Positions 42,553 to 53,019 are shown, counted from the stretch's first letter. The stretch: 64,000 nt of DNA from Allolucifera butyrica (GCF_900476375.1 NZ_UPPP01000061.1:205668-269667); one strand, 5' to 3'. Translations and numbers: made by a program. Notes: generated by a model not told the origin, from the sequence alone.

Positions 42553-43656
42553 TTATTTAAAATTGACATGACGGGATATATTCAGCAGTATGCCGACTCC
42601 AGCCAATGTAAAAATAAGCGCGGAACCGCCAAAACTGATAAACGGCAGCGGAATGCCGGTAACCGGCATAGAGGCGGTAACAACGGCTATGTTCATCAGT
42701 GCCTGCAAGATGATCATAGTGGTTAATCCTGTAGCAAGCATGCTGCCGTAAATATCCGGTGCCGAAATCGCAATGCGGTACCCACGCCAGGCAAACAAAA
42801 AAAATAACAGAACAACAGTAACCGTACCAATAAGCCCCAGTTCCTCGCCTAAAATGGCAAATATAAAATCAGTATGCGGTTCCGGTAAATAGAGAAATTT
42901 CTCCCGGCTGCGTCCCAGACCGACCCCAAATAAACCGCCGGAGCCAATGGCATAAAGTGATTGAATTATGTGATATCCGGTATTCAAAGGGTCTGCCCAG
43001 GGGTCGCTAAATGCCAGTAGGCGCCGCAGACGATACGGCTCCATAACAATTGCCGTAATTATAGCAATACAGCCGGTAAACCCCAGCGAAGCCAAATGGG
43101 ATATTCTCGCACCGGCCGAAAACAACATAATAAATACCGTACCACCAATAGCAAGAGCCGTTCCCAGATCCGGTTCCTTTAAAATCAGACCGAACACTAC
43201 TAAAAGCGTCAATAATTGCGGAACTAATCCCTTGAAAAAGCTGGTTATCTTTTCCTGATTCCGGGCCATACTTTCCGCACAAAACAAAGCCATGCTCAAT
43301 TTCGCGATTTCCGAAGGCTGTAAATACAATGAACCGAATCCAAGCCACCGCCGGGCTCCGTTCACAACCTTTCCCAGGCCGGGAATTAAAACCAGTACAA
43401 GCAAAATTAATGTAATGATCAGCGTCGGCTTCGCTAAACTTTTCCATAAGTGATAATCTATATTCATGGTGAAAATCATCGCCAAAAAGCCTAAAGATGC
43501 CCAAATCAACTGGCGCTTTAGAAAATAGTAACTATCATGATAGTTAACATAGGCTGAGACCGCGCTCGAACTATATACCATTACAACACCAAGCCCCAGC
43601 AGGGCAAGCACAGTAAAAAAAATGATAAAATCCGGCGACTTAGGTCTGACCGCCAA
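42553..43656 (-). CDS. ftsW: SEDS lipid II polymerase FtsW/SpoVE
   Basis: A 367-residue, ten-segment SEDS glycosyltransferase that polymerises lipid II together with the class B PBP. Conserved features: YSSSAVSAY, WLGFGSLYLQPSEIAKLS, KEPDLGTALAIGGT, and EPHTDFIFAILGEELGLIG, plus the C-terminal PLPFISFGGSALI. Only one SEDS gene lies in the cluster, so it may serve vegetative division, spore cortex synthesis (SpoVE) or both. Confidence 0.94.
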   Translation of the reverse strand: MAVRPKSPDFIIFFTVLALLGLGVVMVYSSSAVSAYVNYHDSYYFLKRQLIWASLGFLAMIFTMNIDYHLWKSLAKPTLIITLILLVLVLIPGLGKVVNGARRWLGFGSLYLQPSEIAKLSMALFCAESMARNQEKITSFFKGLVPQLLTLLVVFGLILKEPDLGTALAIGGTVFIMLFSAGARISHLASLGFTGCIAIITAIVMEPYRLRRLLAFSDPWADPLNTGYHIIQSLYAIGSGGLFGVGLGRSREKFLYLPEPHTDFIFAILGEELGLIGTVTVVLLFFLFAWRGYRIAISAPDIYGSMLATGLTTMIILQALMNIAVVTASMPVTGIPLPFISFGGSALIFTLAGVGILLNISRHVNFK

Positions 43657-43668
43657 AGCAATTCCCTC

Positions 43669-45024
43669 CTAACTCAATCCTCGTATTAATTCCTTGAAGA
43701 CCCGGCCCCGCTCTTCATAATTGCGAAACATATCATAGCTGGCACAAGCCGGAGACAGTAAAACAACCTGCGGCGCACGGGCTATGGAATGAGCCGTCTC
43801 TAACGCCTCTGCCATTGTTGCCGACTCTCTTATATCGCCGATACCCTGCTTTTTTGCCGCTTCCCTAAAACGCTCTTTTGCCTCACCCAGCAGGATTAGG
43901 GTATCAACTTTTTCTTGTATTAAATGCATGAACGGAGCCAAATCGGTTTTTTTATCTCTTCCTCCGGCTATAAGAATAATATGTCCGGCAAAGGCTTCTA
44001 ATGCTTTCATCGCCGACTCCGGATTCGTCGCTTTGGAATCATTATAATATTCTACCCCGTTAATCGTACCTACCGGCTCAATCCGGTGCTCGACGCCGGG
44101 AAATGCTTTTAACACCGCAGCCATAACCGCCGTTTTTAGACCGGCAAGATACGATATGCCGCAAGCGGCCAAGGCATTCTCCACATTATGATTTCCTCTT
44201 ATTTTGAGTTCATTCAGTGAGCAGACCTCGTGCTCGGCCCCGCGCCAGCGAATTGTCAGATTCTCATTTTTTACAAAGACCCCTTCCGGCAATTCAACCT
44301 GACGGCTGAAAAACATGACCTGAGAAGCCGTTCTCTCTGCCATGGACCGGACAATCCCGTCATCATAATTTAATACCGCATAATCCTCCGGCATTTGCCG
44401 GCTAAAAACCCGCTCCTTCATTGCGATATAGGTTTCCATCGAACCATGCCTGTCAATATGGTCCGGCGTAATGTTTAGAACTGCCGCAATATGGGGTTTA
44501 AATTGGTCTACTGCTTCCAATTGAAAGCTGGAAATCTCCGCGACAACGATGCCGGATTCGTCGACCGCCTTAACCTCCTGCGACAAAGCGAGGCCGATAT
44601 TTCCGCCAACTACAACCTGACGGCCTGCCTGTTGCAACATTTCGCCAACCAGGGTGGTAGTCGTAGTCTTCCCATTCGTACCGGTTATAGCAATCATAGG
44701 GGCGCGGCACAATTGATAGGCAACTTCAATTTCACTGACTACGGAGATTCCCCGGGCCTGTGCAGCCTGGACCAGTGGATTATAAACGGAAACTCCCGGC
44801 GACAATACCAGATAATCAATATCCTGCAACAGTGTTTCATCCTGTTGTCCCAGTGCCAAAACCACACCGGTCTCTTTCAGGGCACTCATTGCCGGCGTCA
44901 GTATATCGGGCCTTTTTTTATCGCTTAATGTCACCCGGGCCCCCAACTCCCGTAATGTTTTCGCCGCCGAAATTCCGCTGACACCGGCGCCCAGCACTAC
45001 AAAACGTTTCTCTTTAAAAATCAT
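43669..45024 (-). CDS. murD: UDP-N-acetylmuramoylalanine--D-glutamate ligase
   Basis: Adds D-Glu to UDP-MurNAc-L-Ala. 451 residues. VVLGAGVSGISAAKTLRELGA begins the UDP-binding domain, ITGTNGKTTTTTLVGEM is the ATP loop, and HRIEPVGTINGVEYYNDSKATNP is the MurD signature. 12 bases before ftsW and one base after mraY. Confidence 0.96.
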   Translation of the reverse strand: MIFKEKRFVVLGAGVSGISAAKTLRELGARVTLSDKKRPDILTPAMSALKETGVVLALGQQDETLLQDIDYLVLSPGVSVYNPLVQAAQARGISVVSEIEVAYQLCRAPMIAITGTNGKTTTTTLVGEMLQQAGRQVVVGGNIGLALSQEVKAVDESGIVVAEISSFQLEAVDQFKPHIAAVLNITPDHIDRHGSMETYIAMKERVFSRQMPEDYAVLNYDDGIVRSMAERTASQVMFFSRQVELPEGVFVKNENLTIRWRGAEHEVCSLNELKIRGNHNVENALAACGISYLAGLKTAVMAAVLKAFPGVEHRIEPVGTINGVEYYNDSKATNPESAMKALEAFAGHIILIAGGRDKKTDLAPFMHLIQEKVDTLILLGEAKERFREAAKKQGIGDIRESATMAEALETAHSIARAPQVVLLSPACASYDMFRNYEERGRVFKELIRGLS

Positions 45025-45025
45025 C

Positions 45026-46000
45026 CTACATACCTCCTGTATGGCTGGCAGTTAAAATAAGCAAAGCCAGGGCGGCAAATACCGTCCCCGCAAGCCAGAA
45101 TGCTTTCACTACCTTGGTCTCGGACCAGCCGGACAATTCAAAATGATGATGAATCGGACTCATACGGAATACACGTTGACCTGTTAACTTAAATGAAATA
45201 ACCTGAATAATGACGGATAAGGCTTCCAGCACAAACACCCCGCCAACAATAATTAATAATAATTCCGTTTTGGTCATAACCGCCACAGCCGCCAAGGCTC
45301 CACCCAGGGCTAACGAACCGGTGTCTCCCATAAATATTTTGGCGGGATAAGCATTATAGCGTAGAAAGCCCAGGCAGGCGCCGGCCAGGGCTGCACAAAA
45401 AACTGCCAATTCCGGTTTGGCAAAACTGACGGCAATCAGCGTATAGGCGGCGGCAGCCAAAGTTGTCGTACCGGCGGCCAATCCGTCCAGCCCATCGGTG
45501 AGATTCACGGCATTGGTCGTCCCAACAAGTACTAAAAATATTAAAATATAATAGCCTATGCCAAGGTCAATCTGAATCCCCCAAAAAGGAATCCATAAAT
45601 CCGTTCCCCGGGAAAAATAGGTTGTGGCAATGTAAGCCAGGGCTAAAGCCATAATAATTTGTCCTAACAGCTTTTGTCGGGCTTTAAGTCCCAAAGACCG
45701 TTTTAAAACAACTTTAATAAAATCATCCAAAAAACCGATCAGGCCATGTCCGAGGGTTACGAATAACGCCAGCCATACTTGCGGGCTTTTACCGGCAAAA
45801 AGAATTGACGGAATTGCGAGCGCCGTCAAAATAATTACCCCGCCCATGGTAGGGGTACCCGCTTTAGCATAATGTCTTTCCGGCCCTTCCTGACGGATAC
45901 TCTGACCGAATTTCAACCGTTTTAAAACCGGAATAAGCAGCGGCCCGGCAAGTAAGGCCACAGCGAAAGCCGTTCCGGCGGCATATAATAAATTCAGCAT
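45026..46000 (-). CDS. mraY: Phospho-MurNAc-pentapeptide transferase
   Basis: Integral membrane enzyme (ten segments, 324 residues) that makes lipid I. Motifs: HYAKAGTPTMGGVI, FLDDFIKVV (Asp pair), TNAVNLTDGLDGLAAGTT and RMSPIHHHFELSGW. Confidence 0.97.
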   Translation of the reverse strand: MLNLLYAAGTAFAVALLAGPLLIPVLKRLKFGQSIRQEGPERHYAKAGTPTMGGVIILTALAIPSILFAGKSPQVWLALFVTLGHGLIGFLDDFIKVVLKRSLGLKARQKLLGQIIMALALAYIATTYFSRGTDLWIPFWGIQIDLGIGYYILIFLVLVGTTNAVNLTDGLDGLAAGTTTLAAAAYTLIAVSFAKPELAVFCAALAGACLGFLRYNAYPAKIFMGDTGSLALGGALAAVAVMTKTELLLIIVGGVFVLEALSVIIQVISFKLTGQRVFRMSPIHHHFELSGWSETKVVKAFWLAGTVFAALALLILTASHTGGM

Positions 46001-46016
46001 AATAACCTCCTGCTAT

Positions 46017-47378
46017 TCACCTAAAAAACTCCAATATTTTTTCCATATGCATGCCGCGCGATCCTTTGATTAAGATAACATCTCCCTGTTTTACTGTATT
46101 ACGCAACGCCTCTTGGGCTTCCTGATGGTTACTGCAGTGTATTGTCACAGGAACACCATGATTCCTGGCACTCTCAGCAATATGACGGGATAAATCCCCC
46201 ACTGCCACCACAACCTGAATTCCTTTTTCCGCCAATTTACGTCCAACCTGCCGGTGCGCTTCCACAGCCACCGGACCTAATTCCAGCATATCCCCCAGAA
46301 CGGCTACCGTTCTCCCCTCAGCGATACCGGCAAGCGTATCAATGGCTGCCGCCATGGATAGGGGGCTGGCATTATAAGCATCGTTAATCACAGTATAACT
46401 GCCCAATTGCTGAACCGCCTGCCGCATTGCACCACTAGTAAAATTTTGTAAGCCGCGGCGGATTTCAGCAAAACTAAGCTTCAGTTCCAGTCCAACTGCG
46501 ATGGCCGCCAGCGCATTATAAACATTATGCCTGCCAATTGCCGGCACATACATGTCAAAATCACCCTGAGGACAGAGACAGCGAAAAGACGTTCCCGTTT
46601 TGTCCGGCTGTAAGTCTACTGCCCGAACCGAGGCTGACGCTTCTATGCCATATAGTATAACCCTCGATTTGGCTTTTTCTTTCATAGCATGAACATAAGA
46701 ATTGTCTGCATTTAAAATTACGAAGCCGGCAGGCTCAATTGCTTCCACCAGTTCCGATTTAGCCCGGGCAATATTTTCAATCGAACCTAACAGTTCCAAA
46801 TGGGTCTCCCCCACATTGGTAATAACTCCTCCCGTTGGCAGAGCAATGGCGGCCAGTTCCCGTATTTCCCCCCGGCCGCGCATTCCCATCTCAACAACTG
46901 CAGCCTGATGACTGGGGTCCATATTTAATAACGTCTGCGGCAGGCCAATTTCATTATTAAAATTAGCCTGCGTCTTGAGGACATTAAACCGGCTCGCTAA
47001 AACGGCCGCAATCATATCTTTGGTCGTCGTTTTACCGTTGGAGCCGGTAATGGCAATTACCGGCATCATAAAGCGCTGCCGATGCAGGCGGGCCAAATCC
47101 TGCAGAGCTGTCAGCGTATTCGAGACCATAATTACCGGAATGGTGGCAGCAAAAGGTATCACTTTACTGACTATGACACCCGCCGCTCCTTTTTCTTGCG
47201 CCTGTTCCAAGAATTTATGACCGTCAAATTTCTCGCCGGTCAATGCAATAAATAAGTCGCCCGGTCTAATTGTCCTGGTATCGGTGGAAACACCGTTAAA
47301 ATGAACTGCAGCAGCGGCTTCGCCGCGCAGGTGGCCGCCTGTGGCCAAACAAACCTCTGTTAGGGAAAACTCCGCCAT
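46017..47378 (-). CDS. murF: UDP-MurNAc-tripeptide--D-alanyl-D-alanine ligase
   Basis: Adds D-Ala-D-Ala. 453 residues. ATP loop ITGSNGKTTTKDMIAAVL, DAYNASPLSMAAAIDTLA and VLGDMLELG are MurF-type. Four bases after murE. No ddl is visible in the window. Confidence 0.96.
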   Translation of the reverse strand: MAEFSLTEVCLATGGHLRGEAAAAVHFNGVSTDTRTIRPGDLFIALTGEKFDGHKFLEQAQEKGAAGVIVSKVIPFAATIPVIMVSNTLTALQDLARLHRQRFMMPVIAITGSNGKTTTKDMIAAVLASRFNVLKTQANFNNEIGLPQTLLNMDPSHQAAVVEMGMRGRGEIRELAAIALPTGGVITNVGETHLELLGSIENIARAKSELVEAIEPAGFVILNADNSYVHAMKEKAKSRVILYGIEASASVRAVDLQPDKTGTSFRCLCPQGDFDMYVPAIGRHNVYNALAAIAVGLELKLSFAEIRRGLQNFTSGAMRQAVQQLGSYTVINDAYNASPLSMAAAIDTLAGIAEGRTVAVLGDMLELGPVAVEAHRQVGRKLAEKGIQVVVAVGDLSRHIAESARNHGVPVTIHCSNHQEAQEALRNTVKQGDVILIKGSRGMHMEKILEFFR

Positions 47379-47382
47379 AATA

Positions 47383-48870
47383 TTATTTCATCTCCTTGAT
47401 GATCTCTCTGACTACTTCCCGGTCATCAAAAGAGATTGTCCTGTCTTTTAGAATTTGATACGTTTCATGTCCCTTCCCGGCAATAATCACAATATCGCCG
47501 TCTTGGGCCAGATGAAGGGCGCGGTGAATTGCATCCCGGCGATTCACAATACTTTCGTACTGTTTGCCTGCCGTAAGTCCTTCCCGGATACCTATTTCAA
47601 TTTCTTGCAGAATGGTTTCCGGGTCTTCCGTCCGGGGATTATCCGAAGTGGCAATGATGACGTCGGCATACTGAGCTGCCAGTCTTCCCATGATGGGGCG
47701 CTTGGTTTTGTCCCGGTCGCCGCCGCAGCCAAAAACGACAATCATTTTTTTCTCGGCAAACTGCTGCGCCGTCCGGAGAATATTTTCCAATCCATCCGGC
47801 GTATGGGCGTAATCAACGATTACCGTAAACGGCTGTCCGGCTTTGACCAGTTCAAAACGGCCCGGAACACTTTGGAATGACTCCACCGCCAGCCGGATGA
47901 CCGGCAGGTCAACTCCCTCCGCCAGCGTTGCTCCGACGGCGGCCATTACATTATAGATGTTGAAAACCCCGGTAATTTTTAAATGGAAAGGCCAGTCGCC
48001 GAATTCTCCAGTCAACCGGAACCTTGCGCCGTCATCCCGGACTTCCACCTCTTGGGCTCGCAAATCAGCCGGCTGCTTAACGGCATAGCGTATTGTCCGG
48101 CAGTGTGCTGCCCGCAGCATTACACCGGAAGAGGGATCGTCAATATTGATAACTGCCGTTTTGCCCTCCTTGACGGCCCCTTGGTCAAGGGACTGGAAAA
48201 GCAATGATTTGGCAGCCGCGTAATGCTCAAAAGTTATATGAAAATCGAGATGGTCCTGGGTCATATTGGTAAATACAGCTGTATCAAACTCGCAGCCCGA
48301 CACCCGGCCCAGGGACAACGCATGCGAGGAAACTTCCATAACGGCATAATCCATGCCGCTAGCGGCCATATCCGCCAGAATCCCTTGCAAATCGACCACA
48401 TCCGGCGTCGTATTTTTCACCGGTAAGATGCGCTCGCCAATCATGGTTTGAATGGTCCCGATCAATCCGACTTTAAAGCCGGCCTGCTGCAATATATGCC
48501 GGATCAAATAGGTTGTCGTCGTTTTTCCGTTCGTTCCCGTAACTCCGATCAGACGCATCTTTCGCGCCGGATAATCAAAAAAGTACGGACCCACTACTTG
48601 CATGGCGGCCCTGGTGCTGGGAACACGAATCACGCTAACCCCAGCCTCAACCGCGACCTCTTTCTCGGCCAAGACAGCAACCGCTCCCGCTTGACATGCC
48701 TGGGCAATATAATCATGCCCATCCACCTTCGCGCCGGTAAGGCAGATAAATAAAGAGCCAGGTATAACCTGACGGGAATCACAGGTAATCTTTTCAATTG
48801 TCCTGTCTAATTCTCCTTTCACATCCGCAGATGCCAGCAATGCTACCAATTCCTTCAGACTCTTAGCCAT
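47383..48870 (-). CDS. murE: UDP-MurNAc-dipeptide--meso-diaminopimelate ligase
   Basis: Adds the third stem residue. 495 residues. ATP loop VTGTNGKTTTTYLIRHIL, VDYAHTPDGLENIL, and the substrate-selecting motif DNPRTEDP. DNPR indicates meso-diaminopimelate rather than lysine, so the cell wall is of the DAP type. Confidence 0.96.
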   Translation of the reverse strand: MAKSLKELVALLASADVKGELDRTIEKITCDSRQVIPGSLFICLTGAKVDGHDYIAQACQAGAVAVLAEKEVAVEAGVSVIRVPSTRAAMQVVGPYFFDYPARKMRLIGVTGTNGKTTTTYLIRHILQQAGFKVGLIGTIQTMIGERILPVKNTTPDVVDLQGILADMAASGMDYAVMEVSSHALSLGRVSGCEFDTAVFTNMTQDHLDFHITFEHYAAAKSLLFQSLDQGAVKEGKTAVINIDDPSSGVMLRAAHCRTIRYAVKQPADLRAQEVEVRDDGARFRLTGEFGDWPFHLKITGVFNIYNVMAAVGATLAEGVDLPVIRLAVESFQSVPGRFELVKAGQPFTVIVDYAHTPDGLENILRTAQQFAEKKMIVVFGCGGDRDKTKRPIMGRLAAQYADVIIATSDNPRTEDPETILQEIEIGIREGLTAGKQYESIVNRRDAIHRALHLAQDGDIVIIAGKGHETYQILKDRTISFDDREVVREIIKEMK

Positions 48871-48946
48871 ATTTGCTCCCCCTATAGTATTTCCATTCGT
48901 ATTATTACCAAATTTTCCAAATTGGTCTAACTTTATACACTACTTG

Positions 48947-51043
48947 CTATTGAGATTCAAGATAAACAGTCACGTTCGTCCCGGTATATCCTTTACCTTC
49001 CGGCGGCGGCTCCTGGCGGCTGACTTTCGTTCCCGTTCCTTCAAGCCGGATACCGAGACCAACCTCGGCAAGCAAATCCATTGCCTGCTGAACGGAAAGT
49101 CCTGTCAAATCCGGGATTGTTACTTCACTTGGCAGATAACGGGAAACCAGTGTATGCAACAATATGGTCGAACCCGGCGGAATCCGGCTGCCTGGTTTAG
49201 GGATTTGATCAGCGACGCGTTCGCCGGTTTCTTCCACTCTGCCCTGTAAGCCATTTTTTTGCAATTCTTTCAGCGCATCCGGAACCGTCATATTAATCAC
49301 ATTAGGCGTTACGACGTGCGTTACCTGACTTTCCTTCGATGAATTGACCGAACTGCTGACCGGAGCAATTTTCAAATATTGCAGCACGTCTTTCATTACG
49401 GCACTAAACACCGGAGCGGCAATTTGTCCGCCATAATACATTCCTACGGGCTCATCAATGATCACCAGCATCGCAACTTGCGGATCATCGGCCGGGACAA
49501 ACCCAACAAACGACGCCACATATTTATCAGGCAGATAGCCGCCGGCACCTACCTTTTGCGCTGTTCCCGTCTTGCCGGCAATTTGATAACCTTCTATAGC
49601 CGCATTTTTCCCCGTACCTTCTTCCACAACTTTCGCCAAAATTCCTCTTAATTCCTTGGAAATTGCTGGATTAATTACTTGTTTTATTTTATCCGGTTTA
49701 AAATCTCTAATGATCTGACCGTTGCGGTCTTTAATTTCCCGGACAATTTGCGGCCGCAGCAATTCTCCGTTGTCAGCCACCGCACTCACGGCGGTAATTA
49801 ATTGAATTGGCGTAACAGCAATGCTCTGCCCCATAGCCATTGTCGCAATATTAATCGGCTTCAGTTTTGATTTAGGAATTAAAATTCCTTTCGCTTCTCC
49901 CGGAAGGTCAATACCGGTTGGCCTTCCTAACCCGAAAGCGTCAATATATTTATAAAAAAGGTCGTTGCCTAAACGCAACCCGACATGTACAAATCCGACA
50001 TTACAAGAGTTCTCGACTACCTGGACAAAACTTTGGCTGCCATGACCGCCGGCTTTCCAGCAATGAATGGTACGCCCCTGGACTTCCACCGAGCCAGGGT
50101 CAAAAAAACGGTCCTCTAAATGCACTACACCTTCATTGAGAGCGGCCGCAGCCGTAATGATTTTAAAGGTTGAACCCGGTTCATAAGCATTGGAAACAGC
50201 AATGTTGCGCCAAAGTTTAGGGGGGTATTCGGCAAAATGATTCGGGTCATAATCCGGCCGGCTGGCCAGCGCCAAAATCTCGCCCGTTTTGGGCTGCATC
50301 AGGATAATTGTGGCGCCTTTGGCCTGCGTTTCCTTCATAACTCGGTCCAATTCCCGCTCAACAATTTGTTGAATTACTATATCAATCGTCAAATACAAAT
50401 TATTTCCCGCTGTGGGAGGAATAAAACGATGGGTCGCATAAGGTATTTCCTGTCCCCGGGCATCATATTCCACCACAATACTGCCGGGATGCCCTTTCAG
50501 ATAACTGTCAAAAGTGATCTCCACCCCGTCCAGACCTTGACTGTCAATACCGGTAAAGCCAAGCAAATGAGCGGCCAAGTTATCATGCGGATAATAGCGC
50601 CGACTTTCCTCGGTCAGGCCAATACCGGGCAAATCTAATACTTTTACCGCCCGGGCAGTTTTTTCATCCACCTTGCGCTTAATCCAGATAAAGGCTTGGT
50701 GCTTTTTTAAATTGGCCGCCAGGCGATTGCTATCCAATGCCAAAATAGCAGCCAATTTGGCTGCTGTTTCATCGGGATTATGTATTTCGGCGGGGATTGC
50801 ATAAACCGACTCGGTACTGACGCTGATAGCCAGTTCCTTACCGTTCCGGTCATAGATGAAACCCCGTTTGGCTTCAACGGGAATTTCGCGGATACGCTGA
50901 TCCGTAGCATTTTCCGATAGCCAAGAGCTTTTAAATAATTGGAGATACATCAGCCGGCAACTGAGTCCCAACATAATTACCGCAACAAACAGAAAAAGAA
51001 AGGCCACTCTTTTCCGGATGGTAACATGTGAAGCAGATGCCAC
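48947..51043 (-). CDS. ftsI: Class B penicillin-binding protein with two PASTA domains (FtsI/SpoVD)
   Basis: A 698-residue transpeptidase. A short cytoplasmic tail and one membrane segment (VAFLFLFVAVIMLGLSC) are followed by the PBP dimerisation domain and the transpeptidase core, with SxxK in YEPGSTFKII, SxN in VENSCNVGFV and KTG in IAGKTGTAQKVG. Two PASTA repeats (about 575-695) close it. Bacillus has two genes here (pbpB and spoVD); this genome shows one, so whether it serves division, spore cortex or both is open. Confidence 0.94.
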   Translation of the reverse strand: MASASHVTIRKRVAFLFLFVAVIMLGLSCRLMYLQLFKSSWLSENATDQRIREIPVEAKRGFIYDRNGKELAISVSTESVYAIPAEIHNPDETAAKLAAILALDSNRLAANLKKHQAFIWIKRKVDEKTARAVKVLDLPGIGLTEESRRYYPHDNLAAHLLGFTGIDSQGLDGVEITFDSYLKGHPGSIVVEYDARGQEIPYATHRFIPPTAGNNLYLTIDIVIQQIVERELDRVMKETQAKGATIILMQPKTGEILALASRPDYDPNHFAEYPPKLWRNIAVSNAYEPGSTFKIITAAAALNEGVVHLEDRFFDPGSVEVQGRTIHCWKAGGHGSQSFVQVVENSCNVGFVHVGLRLGNDLFYKYIDAFGLGRPTGIDLPGEAKGILIPKSKLKPINIATMAMGQSIAVTPIQLITAVSAVADNGELLRPQIVREIKDRNGQIIRDFKPDKIKQVINPAISKELRGILAKVVEEGTGKNAAIEGYQIAGKTGTAQKVGAGGYLPDKYVASFVGFVPADDPQVAMLVIIDEPVGMYYGGQIAAPVFSAVMKDVLQYLKIAPVSSSVNSSKESQVTHVVTPNVINMTVPDALKELQKNGLQGRVEETGERVADQIPKPGSRIPPGSTILLHTLVSRYLPSEVTIPDLTGLSVQQAMDLLAEVGLGIRLEGTGTKVSRQEPPPEGKGYTGTNVTVYLESQ

Positions 51044-51066
51044 TTATTACTCCTCCATTTAATTTA

Positions 51067-51522
51067 TTAATGTTGCTTGCTCGCCTCCGCTCTTGCCGTT
51101 TTTACCATGTTTGCAACCTGACTGGTCACTGATTGTTCCTTTTCGGCAACATTTATGCCGGCAGCAGAATTTTTTTGCGGCTTGGCTGCTGCGCAGTAAA
51201 CGTTGGTCGGAACAACCATTCCCAGTTCTTTAGTAGCAATGGCTTGAATCCGTTGTGGGGATTTCAGTTTGGCAATATCCAGACGAAGCAATTCATTTTG
51301 TTTTTCCAGCCCGGCAACTTGGGCCTTGACCTGCACCAGGTCATAACCGGCTCTTATAATGGCTTCACTGCGGGCGGTGATAACCATTGCCATAATGGCG
51401 CCAATAAATACCACAATAAAACACTTATTCCTGAGTCCCACATTCAGACGCGGCGCAGGGGCCGGAATCGACACAGGCTGTTCGGCATATTGGTCCCAAT
51501 CTTGCCTTTTGCTTACTAACAT
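51067..51522 (-). CDS. ftsL: Cell division protein FtsL
   Basis: A 151-residue bitopic protein: an N-terminal charged, Pro-rich stretch, one membrane segment (FIVVFIGAIMAMVITA), then a leucine-zipper-like coiled coil (LVQVKAQVAGLEKQNELLRLDIAKLKSPQRIQAIATKELGMVVP) characteristic of FtsL. The C-terminal 40 residues are low-complexity. Between rsmH and the PBP gene, the standard location. Confidence 0.88.
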   Translation of the reverse strand: MLVSKRQDWDQYAEQPVSIPAPAPRLNVGLRNKCFIVVFIGAIMAMVITARSEAIIRAGYDLVQVKAQVAGLEKQNELLRLDIAKLKSPQRIQAIATKELGMVVPTNVYCAAAKPQKNSAAGINVAEKEQSVTSQVANMVKTARAEASKQH

Positions 51523-51564
51523 ACTATTTACCCTCCCTGGATATTAGAACAAATTGCTCCATGG

Positions 51565-52497
51565 TTATATCTTTTCCGCTATCCGTAATTTGGCGCTGCG
51601 AGCCCTTGGATTCATTTCAATCTCCTGAGCTGACGGTGCTATGGCCTTTCCGTACAGCTTAATTTTTGGTTTTTGGCCGCAAACACAAACCGGCAATTGA
51701 GGTGGACAGCTGCAACCTTTTGCCATTTTTGCCAGCGTCTGTTTAGCGATCCGGTCTTCTAGCGAATGGAACGTAATAATACAAATTCTCCCGCCCGGTT
51801 TTAACCGGTTAACGGCTGTTTCAAAAGCAGTTTGCAAAATTCCCAGTTCATCGTTGACTTCAATACGCAAGGCCTGAAAAGTACGTTTTGCCGGATGAGG
51901 TCCCTCCCGTCTGGCAGCGGCAGGAACAGCCTTTTTTATGATTTCAACTAATGAGCCTGTCGTTTGGACCGGCGCGTGCGTCCGTTCCCGGACAATAAAC
52001 AGGGCAATTCGCTTCGCCCAGCGTTCCTCCCCATATTCGGCAATAATGCGGGCCAGCTTCTCCTCCGGATATTCATTCACAATATCATAGGCGGAAAAAA
52101 CTTGTCCCGGGTCCATTCTCATATCAAGCGGAGCATCCTGCATATAGGAGAACCCCCGGTCAGCTGTATCCAATTGATAAGAAGAAACTCCCAGGTCAAA
52201 AAGAACCCCGTCCACAATATCCACGGATAATTCATCTAAAATTCCGGATAAATTCCGGAAATTATTTTGCACAATATCCACTTTACAGGTGACGGCCGCC
52301 AGTTTATCTTTTCCGGCCACAATAGCCGCCGGATCCTGGTCAATCCCGATCAGATGCCCCGCCGCTTCCAGCCGGGCGGCAATGGCCAGCGAATGTCCGC
52401 CGCCGCCAAGCGTACAATCTACGTAGGTTCCCGTTCCGTCCGTAATCAAAGCCGCCACACTTTCTTGCAGTAAAACACTGGTATGGCGAAACTCCAC
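51565..52497 (-). CDS. rsmH: 16S rRNA m4C1402 methyltransferase
   Basis: About 310 residues; methylates N4 of C1402 in 16S rRNA using SAM. N-terminal [14 protein letters not shown], the SAM loop [32 protein letters not shown] and [12 protein letters not shown] are diagnostic. I prefer a GTG start at 52497 (GAGAG 8 bases upstream), which matches the family N-terminus; an earlier start would overlap mraZ. Confidence 0.95.
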   Translation of the reverse strand: MEFRHTSVLLQESVAALITDGTGTYVDCTLGGGGHSLAIAARLEAAGHLIGIDQDPAAIVAGKDKLAAVTCKVDIVQNNFRNLSGILDELSVDIVDGVLFDLGVSSYQLDTADRGFSYMQDAPLDMRMDPGQVFSAYDIVNEYPEEKLARIIAEYGEERWAKRIALFIVRERTHAPVQTTGSLVEIIKKAVPAAARREGPHPAKRTFQALRIEVNDELGILQTAFETAVNRLKPGGRICIITFHSLEDRIAKQTLAKMAKGCSCPPQLPVCVCGQKPKIKLYGKAIAPSAQEIEMNPRARSAKLRIAEKI

Positions 52498-52516
52498 GTC
52501 AATCACTCTCATTTCA

Positions 52517-52948
52517 TCATATTCCAAAGTCGACTAAATTCTCCGCAATCTGCGTTACGGTGGGAGCCAACTCATTATTATAGTTTTCCCAAGTACTTTT
52601 ATCCCAGATTTCAATCCGGTTTGATACACCAAGCACAACTACATCTTTATCGATTTTGGCGTATTCCCGTAAATTATTCGGCAATAAAATACGTCCCTGT
52701 TTATCACATTCCATTTCTGCCGCTCCGGCAAAAAAGAATCTTACGAAGGCTCTGGCTTCGGGTTTGGCTAACGGTAATTGTTTTAGTTTATTTTCTAGGA
52801 TAGCCCACTCTTCCCGGCCGTATACAAACAAACAATTATCCAATCCTTTTGTGGCAATAAAGAGTTCACCCAAGTCATCGCGAAATTTGGCCGGCAATAT
52901 GAGTCGTCCTTTGTTATCGACCGTATGGTAGTACTCGCCCATAAACAC
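52517..52948 (-). CDS. mraZ: Transcriptional regulator MraZ
   Basis: A 143-residue protein with two AbrB/SpoVT-like MraZ repeats: [27 protein letters not shown] and [21 protein letters not shown]. MraZ binds repeated sites ahead of its own gene and controls the division and cell-wall cluster, of which it is the first gene. Candidate sites are visible at 52955-52999. Confidence 0.96.
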   Translation of the reverse strand: MFMGEYYHTVDNKGRLILPAKFRDDLGELFIATKGLDNCLFVYGREEWAILENKLKQLPLAKPEARAFVRFFFAGAAEMECDKQGRILLPNNLREYAKIDKDVVVLGVSNRIEIWDKSTWENYNNELAPTVTQIAENLVDFGI

Positions 52949-52954
52949 GACTCT

Positions 52955-52999
52955 TCACCACCTAAAATTCCACCACTTTATACCACAATCCACCACTTT
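52955..52999 (-). promoter_or_regulatory. MraZ operator repeats
   Basis: AAAGTGGTGGA occurs twice exactly 20 bases apart (52969-52979, 52989-52999), with a third related box AGGTGGTGA (52955-52963). Repeated GTGG boxes just ahead of mraZ are the known form of MraZ binding sites. Confidence 0.75.
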
Positions 53000-53019
53000 C
53001 TTGATTAAATTCGGGAAAA

